Origin: a virus | DNA: 36,666 nucleotides | Direction: 5' to 3' (one strand) | IMG/VR virus record: IMGVR_UViG_3300042090_000749 | Coordinates: 1 to 36,666 of that record | Part shown: positions 22,110 to 28,625 of the stretch, piece by piece | How positions within the stretch are numbered: position 1 is the first letter of the stretch | Layout: each line of letters begins with the position of its first letter | Notes under the pieces: model-generated | Seen by the model: the letters and a program-made list of their open reading frames with translations, nothing else | What the model was told of the DNA's origin: nothing | The model's database searches: none | Position numbers and translations under genes: made by a program

Positions 22110-22669
22110 ATCATCTCAAATTTAGGTTGCTGGTAAGCCTTACCAATCTCTTTATAAATTGCATCAATCTTTTCGTCAGATAGATCATCAGCTTCTCTTT
22201 TCTCTAGTTTCTTACGATTATTCTGATAAGTCTGTATACTCTCGTATACAATTTCATTCTCAGTCATCAAACCTTTCTTGTATTGCTCCCACAGTTCCTC
22301 AGCAGGGAGCATCCAAATGATATCAAATGTATCTGTAGAAGGAAAATATCTAAACAACATGGAATTAGGTTGAGCTCTAGGTTTAGATAACCTTGGTTGC
22401 CATATAAGTCTATTATTAGGGACTTGGTCTATATGTGTGTATTTACGCTGATAGGATAAATTTATGAGCGATTCTCTGAGGTCTTGATTAAATATAGACA
22501 CACGCTCGTCAATACCAATTTCGCGCTTATGAGCAAAAATATAAAATGGATAGCTTTCAAATTGAGGTGGCCTGTTATTGATACAATCTTGACAGCCTTT
22601 AGAAATATAATCGGATTGTTGTTTAAAAGATAGGAGTCGGTCGTGAGCTTCTAGCTTATTTACTTTCAT
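22106..22669 (-). CDS. Unknown protein inserted opposite to the head genes
   Basis: This 187-residue protein is read against all its neighbours. It is helical and basic at the start (MKVNKLEAHDRLLSFKQQSD), has Cys pairs only once (CQDC, residues 26-29), an aromatic-rich middle (YPFYIFAHKREIGIDERVSI) and a charged C-terminus. It has its own promoter (TTGACG-16-TATAAA) and ribosome binding site-like AAGG upstream. No family is recognised. Independent promoter, opposite strand and position in an intergenic gap are the marks of a moron. Confidence 0.6.
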   Translation of the reverse strand: MKVNKLEAHDRLLSFKQQSDYISKGCQDCINNRPPQFESYPFYIFAHKREIGIDERVSIFNQDLRESLINLSYQRKYTHIDQVPNNRLIWQPRLSKPRAQPNSMLFRYFPSTDTFDIIWMLPAEELWEQYKKGLMTENEIVYESIQTYQNNRKKLEKREADDLSDEKIDAIYKEIGKAYQQPKFEMI

Positions 22670-22706
22670 TATAGCCTTGTAAAATTAAATCTTTATGTAT
22701 TATATG

Positions 22707-22734
22707 TTTATAATAATTCGCAAACCAGCGTCAA
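22707..22734 (-). promoter_or_regulatory. Promoter of the 22106-22669 gene
   Basis: On the - strand, TTGACG (22729-22734), a 16-nt spacer and TATAAA (22707-22712) form a near-consensus sigma-70 promoter, with about 30 nt of leader before the ATG at 22669. Confidence 0.6.
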
Positions 22735-22744
22735 GGCAAATCGT

Positions 22745-23425
22745 ATGACTATAAATGCTCAAGATACTCCAAATACATCAACTGAAACGAAACAAACCGA
22801 TAAAGATTACAATTTTGCGCAACTCAGGAAACAAGTAGAAGCAGAGCGTGTGGCTCGTGTGCAGGCTGAGGAAAGAGCTGCGGAACTTGAAAGACAAGTA
22901 AAATCCAAGCCAATTCATGAAGATGATGAAGATGATGATGAGCCTTATGTTGATCGTAGAAAGCTCAAGAAAGAATTGAATCGCTTTGGCGAACAATCAA
23001 AGCAACAAACTCAAGCGGATATTCAAAGAACTGTTCAAGAAGCGTTGAATGAAGAAAGAAGACAGAACTATCTAAAGCAGAACAATGATTTTAATCATGT
23101 GATGTCGGAGGCCACGATTCAAAAGTTCGCGGATAGACACCCAGAGATTGCAGAGAATATATTAAGAATGCCCGAAGGTTTTGAGAGACAAAAGCTAGTT
23201 TATTCAACGATTAAAGCCCTCGGAGTGGATAAGCCAGAAGCAAAACCTCAATCTATTCAAGAAAAGATAGATGCCAATAGAAAAAACCCTTATTACCAAC
23301 CATCTCAAATGGGAACAGCGCCTTATGGAACGCATCAAGTAACAGGAAGAAATGTCAGTGATCAAGAAGGTCAGAATCTTTATAAGCAGATGCAGCAACT
23401 AAAGCAGAATATGAGACTTGGATAA
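22745..23425 (+). CDS. Scaffold-like capsid assembly protein
   Basis: This 226-residue protein has the composition of phage scaffolds: no hydrophobic core, high Gln/Glu/Lys, a long coiled coil (AQLRKQVEAERVARVQAEER, residues about 25-55), a very acidic stretch (EDDEDDDEP) and further helices to the end. The C-terminal 40 residues (YQPSQMGTAPYGTHQV, LYKQMQQLKQNMRLG) end in a basic amphipathic helix, the part of scaffolds that contacts capsid subunits. It lies directly before the major capsid gene, the usual order. The assignment is by composition and context. Confidence 0.65.
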   Translation: MTINAQDTPNTSTETKQTDKDYNFAQLRKQVEAERVARVQAEERAAELERQVKSKPIHEDDEDDDEPYVDRRKLKKELNRFGEQSKQQTQADIQRTVQEALNEERRQNYLKQNNDFNHVMSEATIQKFADRHPEIAENILRMPEGFERQKLVYSTIKALGVDKPEAKPQSIQEKIDANRKNPYYQPSQMGTAPYGTHQVTGRNVSDQEGQNLYKQMQQLKQNMRLG

Positions 23426-23432
23426 TAATATG

Positions 23433-23490
23433 GCTAGAGCAGGCTTAAAACGTCTGATAAGGTTATTCTCCTGACCGTTCTCTAGCTTTT
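23433..23490 (+). terminator. Terminator after the scaffold gene
   Basis: GCTAGAG (23433-23439) and CTCTAGC (23480-23486) form the outer stem, with CAGG/CCTG inside, followed by TTTTCTATTT. The result would separate the early structural genes from the capsid transcript. Confidence 0.55.
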
Positions 23491-23493
23491 CTA

Positions 23494-23524
23494 TTTACTT
23501 AAATATTTAATTTGATAGTATAAA
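23494..23524 (+). promoter_or_regulatory. Promoter of the major capsid gene, with structured leader
   Basis: TTTACTTAAA (from 23494) is identical to the -35 region of two other promoters in the window; TATAAA (23519-23524) is the likely -10, with a long 19-nt spacer. The leader of about 130 nt to 23660 has small hairpins (CACG-TTA-CGTG) and repeats of ATATAT and ACGGAT, and a good ribosome binding site (AAGGAAAA) near its end. Confidence 0.45.
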
Positions 23525-23659
23525 ATTACGTTAGCACACGTTACGTGCGTTCGCGTTAGAAGGTTCGCATCTTCAATCTAGATATATCAGAGAACGGATG
23601 TAACACGTTTTCGTCCACGGATCTATATATCAATTAGAATTGACACATAAGGAAAACCT

Positions 23660-24631
23660 ATGTCAATTACTACAACTGGCAGTTTAGGTCCTATGATTTT
23701 GCAGAGTTTAGCTCCTGCGATGCTCTATGTTCCTACGCCAACCATGAACTATATCTTAGTCTGCGACAAAGTATCGATGCCTGCTAATGGCGGTACTACA
23801 TGCAGATTTATGAGACCAAGAGCCCTCCAACCGCCAACAGTGCAGCTTGGAAACTCTGGTATCGATCCTCCTGCCCAGGTGCCACAAAGAGACATTATTG
23901 ATGCCCAGATGGCTTTCTTTGGAACAGGCTGTATTATCAACGAACAAGTTATTTTACAAGACCAAGAAGGTGTATTAGCTTGGGTTTCTGAACGTCTAGC
24001 TGTTGCTATGCGTCAAGCCGAAGATTTGATCCTTCGTGACTACATCGTTTCAGCCGCTTCCGAAATTAATGCCGGTGGTGGTTCAAACTCTGACAACCCA
24101 ACTAACCTTGGAGTCTCTGACTTCTCATTAGTTGCAACTACTTTAGATACAAATAACGCTTATAAATTTATGAGTGGTATCGAAGGTATGGATAGATTCG
24201 GAACTGGTCCTGTACGGTCAGCATATTTTATGCTCTCTTCTACAGAACTACAAACGGATTTAGATGGTTTAACTGGTTCAGGGTTCTTGAACCAATGGAA
24301 CTATCCAACTAATGCAAGTGCACTTCCTAGCGAGTACGGTTCTGTCTACAACGTCAGAATCTTAACAAGCTCTGAAGCTCCAGTTGCAAGAAATGCTTCT
24401 GCTAATAGCAGGGACGTTTACTATAACACTGTAGTTGGTAAGCAGGCTGTAACACATATCAACCAAGATGGTTATTCGATGAATTTGATTTATCGTGATC
24501 CATATTACTCTGGTATGTTAGCTCAAAACGCAACTCTTGCTGTGAAGTTTGCTCAATCGCAAGCGATCACTCAGGATACAGCTATTAGAAACCTGCTCTG
24601 TACAAGAGCTTCAAACTTAAGTGGGGTGTAA
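23660..24631 (+). CDS. Major capsid protein, N4-gp56-like
   Basis: This 323-residue protein follows the scaffold gene and matches the pattern of the N4-gp56 family: an N-terminal segment around TCRFMRPRALQPP, then LGNSGIDPPAQVPQRDIIDA (residues about 62-81), FFGTGCIINEQVILQDQEGV with hydrophobic strand and helix (85-105) and a long helix (LAVAMRQAEDLILRDYIVSA), the typical E-loop, spine helix and P-domain order. The C-terminal part carries QAVTHINQDGYSMNLIYRDP. It should make the capsid shell. It has its own promoter and a leader, consistent with strong expression. Confidence 0.8.
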   Translation: MSITTTGSLGPMILQSLAPAMLYVPTPTMNYILVCDKVSMPANGGTTCRFMRPRALQPPTVQLGNSGIDPPAQVPQRDIIDAQMAFFGTGCIINEQVILQDQEGVLAWVSERLAVAMRQAEDLILRDYIVSAASEINAGGGSNSDNPTNLGVSDFSLVATTLDTNNAYKFMSGIEGMDRFGTGPVRSAYFMLSSTELQTDLDGLTGSGFLNQWNYPTNASALPSEYGSVYNVRILTSSEAPVARNASANSRDVYYNTVVGKQAVTHINQDGYSMNLIYRDPYYSGMLAQNATLAVKFAQSQAITQDTAIRNLLCTRASNLSGV

Positions 24632-24632
24632 T

Positions 24633-25742
24633 ATGGCTGAATATTCAAGAATTGCAAGAGGTACTTTTACCACAGCTGCTTCTCCTATTGCTCAGATTGT
24701 TAATCTTCCTTTCCAGCCTCAAGCTGTTAAGTTGATTAACTATACCGCCTATAGCGCACCTTCTCAATATGCTGTAACAACAGCTCATTGGGATTTGTAT
24801 ATGGGTCAAGCTAATACAACATTTGAGTACATTGAAACAGCTTCTGTTAACTGGATTATTGCAGCAGATTATACAACTAATGGTATATCTACTTTTAGCG
24901 CTGGATCTCTTCTTCAGTTTGGAGCACAACAACAAGTTGTCGCTTCTACTAAAGGATCTCCAACTTCTTTCCAAGTTACAGCTCACGGGTATAATACTGG
25001 TGATGTTGTTGTCTTTGAAGGATTGTATCAATCTCCAACTACTGGTATGCCACAAATGTGCGGTATGCCATTCGTAGTGACACGAGTCGACGCTAACGAT
25101 TTCACAGTAAATTGGAATTCAAACACAAGTAATTACACCGCATTAAGTGGATCGCCTACAGGCGCATATGTGAAAAAGGTATTATATCCTTTCTTGTATG
25201 CTCCTCAGCTTTCATTTATCTCTGCAATTACTACAGGAACAACAACTACTATTACAACAACTGCTCCTCACAACTTAGTTGTAGGCCAAGAAGTTGCGTT
25301 TAGAGTGCCATCAGCATGGGGAACAACTCAGTTGAACTCTTTACCTGATATATTAATTCCTGGATCTCCAGTGTACGGATATGTGACAAGCGTAACCAAC
25401 TCAACCACATTTGTGTGCAATATTAATTCAACTGGTTACACCGCCTACACTGCAAACGTAGCTGTAGCTAGTGTTCCTGGATTAACATTCCCACAAGTTG
25501 TTCCGGTTGGTGATGTGAATACTGGTGGCGTTGCTTACTCAGGTGGTGCTTTATATCCATCTCCTGTTGTAAATGGCGTTTCTACTATTAACGGCCCTGC
25601 TATTAGCGGTGCATTCATTAATAACACCTCACAAGGATTTATTGTTCAAAACGGTGTTGGAAGTGCGCAAGCATCAACTTCTTTACTCACTGCTTCGAGC
25701 AAATATATCTATGAAGCGTATTATTACGACCTATCTGCTTAA
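24633..25742 (+). CDS. Structural protein with two beta-domains (decoration or fibre-like)
   Basis: The ATG at 24633 (369 residues) is used; the stop of the capsid gene is 2 nt before. The protein is rich in Thr, Ser, Ala and Val. Residues about 110-165 (VTAHGYNTGDVVVFEGL, FVVTRVDANDFTVNW) and about 195-275 (PHNLVVGQEVAFRVPSAWG, YVTSVTNSTTFVCNIN) are two related beta-barrel modules, resembling the FCCH-like domains found in phage proteins. The second module and VGDVNTGG are similar to the next gene. It may decorate the capsid or form a head fibre. Confidence 0.55.
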   Translation: MAEYSRIARGTFTTAASPIAQIVNLPFQPQAVKLINYTAYSAPSQYAVTTAHWDLYMGQANTTFEYIETASVNWIIAADYTTNGISTFSAGSLLQFGAQQQVVASTKGSPTSFQVTAHGYNTGDVVVFEGLYQSPTTGMPQMCGMPFVVTRVDANDFTVNWNSNTSNYTALSGSPTGAYVKKVLYPFLYAPQLSFISAITTGTTTTITTTAPHNLVVGQEVAFRVPSAWGTTQLNSLPDILIPGSPVYGYVTSVTNSTTFVCNINSTGYTAYTANVAVASVPGLTFPQVVPVGDVNTGGVAYSGGALYPSPVVNGVSTINGPAISGAFINNTSQGFIVQNGVGSAQASTSLLTASSKYIYEAYYYDLSA

Positions 25743-25756
25743 TAAAGGTAAGTTTG

Positions 25757-25776
25757 CCAGGGAATTCGTTCCCTGG
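25757..25776 (+). other. Very stable hairpin with UUCG loop
   Basis: CCAGGGAA-TTCG-TTCCCTGG is a perfect 8-bp stem closed by a UUCG loop between two structural genes. No T-run follows, so it may protect the upstream mRNA end or mark a processing point rather than terminate. Confidence 0.5.
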
Positions 25777-25801
25777 TATATGTATAAAAAAAAGGATTAT
25801 T

Positions 25802-26230
25802 ATGGCCTTCCCATATCCCTATATCGGTCCATATTCACCCTATAATAACCTTCCAATTGAACCGCAATATTATCAACCAAGTCGTTTTGTGATATCCACA
25901 CTAACACTTGGAATAACTACACTTGTAACAACTTCCATAAATCATAATTATGTGATTGGTCAAGAGGTAAGATTACTTATTCCCTCTGCTTATGGATCGT
26001 ATCAACTCAACGAAAAGACAGGTTTTGTTATCCAAATACCAGCTTCTAATCAAGTAGTTGTAAATATTGACTCAATAAATAGTAATGCATTTAACGCATC
26101 CCCTAGTTATGGACCAACACCTCCTCAAATAGTTGCAATAGGTGACGTCAATACTGGACAAACTAATACAGGAAGAACAGGTAATACAACCTATGTCCCT
26201 GGATCATTTATCAACATATCTCCTAATTAA
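25802..26230 (+). CDS. Small structural protein, related to the previous gene
   Basis: The start is the ATG at 25802 with AAGGATT upstream; the longer frame begins in the hairpin. The 142-residue product has a Pro/Tyr-rich start (MAFPYPYIGPYSPYNNLP) and then the same module as the preceding protein: NHNYVIGQEVRLLIPSAYGS, a VNIDSIN strand and VAIGDVNTGQTNTG near the end. The shared IGQEV..PSA.G and GDVNTG strings show a duplicated domain. Probably a virion surface protein. Confidence 0.6.
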   Translation: MAFPYPYIGPYSPYNNLPIEPQYYQPSRFVISTLTLGITTLVTTSINHNYVIGQEVRLLIPSAYGSYQLNEKTGFVIQIPASNQVVVNIDSINSNAFNASPSYGPTPPQIVAIGDVNTGQTNTGRTGNTTYVPGSFINISPN

Positions 26231-26239
26231 AGGATTTTT

Positions 26240-26857
26240 ATGACTCAAGAACTAACAAAAAAGCCTAAAGTATCAAATTCATATGCCGAAAGGGAATTAG
26301 ATAAAGCTGAACAGCAATTCAATAATTTTGATGAGCAAGTCAAAGCTATGACTATGGATAGGATGAATGAAGCTCCAAGAGAAGAAACAGAGCCTCAAAC
26401 AAAGCTTTCTAATCGAGAGATTCTTAAAAACAATGACATCTACTTAAAACCAAAGTCTACAATTTTTGCTGTTGATCCTAAGACAGGAGTCGCTCAAAAG
26501 TTTAATGAAAATTTCAGAGAAGAATATAACTTTCAAAAAGAGTACGTAAACTTTATATTTGAAAACAATGAGTTAAAAGGGGAAACAACCTCTATCTGGA
26601 CAAGACCTTTTGGTGGAGTTCCTGCTGAAGAGTGGCTAGTTCCAGCAAATAAACCAGTATGGGGTCCTCGTTATTTAGCTGAGCAAATTAAACGTAAATA
26701 TTATCACAGGCTTGTGATGAAAGAAAACAATATGACTGGAACGGATGGGATGGGTCAATATTATGGAACCATGGCTGCTGATACTACGATTCAAAGAATC
26801 GACGCTCGCCCTGTCAGCTCAAGAAAATCCATATTTATGGGATCAGGGTCTTTCTAA
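26240..26857 (+). CDS. Conserved-looking structural-module protein, 205 residues
   Basis: The start has an AAAGGA site. The N-terminal third is charged and helical (AERELDKAEQQFNNFDEQVK), the middle is mixed (DIYLKPKSTIFAVDPKTGVA, FQKEYVNFIFENNELKGETT) and the C-terminal part has TSIWTRPFGGVPAEEWLVPA and KPVWGPRYLAEQI. No family is named with confidence. It sits between head surface genes and the adaptor, so it is probably a virion or assembly protein. Confidence 0.55.
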   Translation: MTQELTKKPKVSNSYAERELDKAEQQFNNFDEQVKAMTMDRMNEAPREETEPQTKLSNREILKNNDIYLKPKSTIFAVDPKTGVAQKFNENFREEYNFQKEYVNFIFENNELKGETTSIWTRPFGGVPAEEWLVPANKPVWGPRYLAEQIKRKYYHRLVMKENNMTGTDGMGQYYGTMAADTTIQRIDARPVSSRKSIFMGSGSF

Positions 26858-26892
26858 TGTAAAATTGAGGCTTGAATATTTAGGATGAATAA

Positions 26893-28065
26893 ATGAACTA
26901 CGTTTCCGATATTATAACGTATATAAGGAGGATTGTTAAAACTCCTTCTAATGCAGCGTTAACAGATAATTTGATCATCGATTATATCAATCGTTTTATT
27001 ATGATGGATGTTCAAGCTCGTATTCAGTTATTTGATTTTAAAACCACATATGGTTTCAATACACAGCCTGGCGTTGATACATATAATATGCCTTTATATA
27101 GCGTGCAAACTGAGCCAGGATCTCAAGAAGTCGCTATGTATCCAGTATATCAAGGGTTTTTTGGCCCTGCTTATGTTAATGGCATACAAGTACCTTTTTA
27201 CACACAATTAGAGGCTTGGACGAATTTATGGCCTGAGTATCTTCAATCGCTGCAACCAGCTGCTATGGGAAATGGAGGAGATACTTACTCCTTTTATCTA
27301 CCCTTCTTTCCCGCAGTTCCCGGTCATATCGACATCTCAGGAATCATGGCTACAAATACTAATCAAGATCCTCCTGTTAACAATACTCTTTTGGTAAACC
27401 CAAATTCTCCTTACAACGGAAATTCAGTTATTCCAACAACTAGCGTGCAACCGGGTGTCATTATCACAACTCAAGATGCAACCGGTGCAAATGTCGTGGT
27501 CTATGACTCAGGGCAATTTTTAACTGGCAATGTAGGATATGGATTGCTAATGAGTCCAGGAAACGCTCCTTTTGGTATAGCGCCATTATCTGGTGGTTAT
27601 TCAACGACTTCTAATACGGTCAACTATGCATCTGGATTAGTCAATGTGACATTTCCTACTACAATCCCTGCTAATACACCTATCAATGTCTCCTGTTATT
27701 TCTATCAGCCAGGTCTTCCAAGAGCGATTTTCTATTACAACAACTCCATCACGCTAAGAAATCCACCAAATGTTCAATACTATGTGGAAATGTCAGCTTA
27801 TTTGACACCAGCAGCTTTTTTTAGTACAGCTCAAGCAGTTCCATTTGGTTATATGTGCGAGTATATTGCTAGGGGTGCAGCTAGAAAGATTCTAAGTGAT
27901 ACAGGTGATATCGAGCAGTTCATGTTCTATGAACCTCTTTTTAAAGAACAAGAAACACTTGTGTGGAAGAGAAGTCAAAGAATCTTTACCAGCAACAGAA
28001 CAGGTACGATTTTTAGTGAAAATCAAGGCCCTGCTAACAATTTTGGACAAGGAGCGAGTTATTAA
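26893..28065 (+). CDS. Head-tail adaptor protein, SU10-adaptor-like
   Basis: This 390-residue protein starts after AGGATG. Its first 60 residues are helical (YVSDIITYIRRIVKTPSNAA, LTDNLIIDYINRFIMMDVQA), then FDFKTTYGFNTQPGVDTYNM, which is the pattern of podovirus adaptor proteins (helical ring with a beta insertion). The rest is a long beta-rich insertion, ending in helices (GYMCEYIARGAARKILSDTG, EPLFKEQETLVWKRSQRIFT). Adaptors bind under the portal and connect to the nozzle and fibres. Its place between the head genes and the nozzle-like gene agrees. The stop overlaps the next start (TAATG). Confidence 0.65.
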   Translation: MNYVSDIITYIRRIVKTPSNAALTDNLIIDYINRFIMMDVQARIQLFDFKTTYGFNTQPGVDTYNMPLYSVQTEPGSQEVAMYPVYQGFFGPAYVNGIQVPFYTQLEAWTNLWPEYLQSLQPAAMGNGGDTYSFYLPFFPAVPGHIDISGIMATNTNQDPPVNNTLLVNPNSPYNGNSVIPTTSVQPGVIITTQDATGANVVVYDSGQFLTGNVGYGLLMSPGNAPFGIAPLSGGYSTTSNTVNYASGLVNVTFPTTIPANTPINVSCYFYQPGLPRAIFYYNNSITLRNPPNVQYYVEMSAYLTPAAFFSTAQAVPFGYMCEYIARGAARKILSDTGDIEQFMFYEPLFKEQETLVWKRSQRIFTSNRTGTIFSENQGPANNFGQGASY

Positions 28066-28625
28066 TGACATTTCCTATTAACGTTACTGTTCCTGGAACA
28101 AACAATGATCCTGCTGATGATCAACCACTCATGCAAACAAACTTTGGTAACATTAATAGCTACCTTCAAGTCGATCATACTAATCCTGCAGCACCTGGAG
28201 CTGGACAACATGAGCAAGTTACTTTCAATAGTAATAATGTACCTAGCGGAACCGTCTCTCCTCCAGTTTTGTTTACAAATGACGTAAACTCCCTTCCACA
28301 GCTGTTTTTTTATTCAGGAACTACAGCACAAGGTAGCACTCAATATGTACAAGCCGCTCAAGGAAGCACTTTTTTACTGGGTGGTATTATTCTTAAGTGG
28401 GGTTTAATAGGACTGACTCCAAACAATACAACAATCAGCTTTCCTGTAGCATTTCCTAACAATTGTTTTAGTGTGGTATTGACAATAAACGATGCAACAC
28501 AAAAACAAGCATTTTTAAACGTATCACAAGGAACTCTTACAAAAACTGGTTTTACAGTGAAGACTATAAATGCTAGCGGTAGCGCTACTACTATCGGTTT
28601 TTATTATATGGCTATAGGCAATTAA
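28065..28625 (+). CDS. Tail protein with gp53-like C-terminal domain
   Basis: This 186-residue protein is coupled to both neighbours by TAATG overlaps. The N-terminal part (DDQPLMQTNFGNINSYLQVD) resembles the start of small phage tail proteins. The C-terminal 85 residues (GGIILKWGLIGLTPNNTTIS, FPVAFPNNCFSVVLTIN, GFTVKTINASGSATTIGFYY) have the G-x-I, FP-x-x-F and GF...YxAIG pattern of the gp53-like fibre tip domain. It may be a short fibre or tail tip next to the adaptor and nozzle genes. Confidence 0.65.
   Translation: MTFPINVTVPGTNNDPADDQPLMQTNFGNINSYLQVDHTNPAAPGAGQHEQVTFNSNNVPSGTVSPPVLFTNDVNSLPQLFFYSGTTAQGSTQYVQAAQGSTFLLGGIILKWGLIGLTPNNTTISFPVAFPNNCFSVVLTINDATQKQAFLNVSQGTLTKTGFTVKTINASGSATTIGFYYMAIGN

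Noticed and set aside
24645-25077. Frames on both strands inside the 24633-25742 gene
   Set aside because: They have no start signals and lie entirely within a well-supported structural gene.
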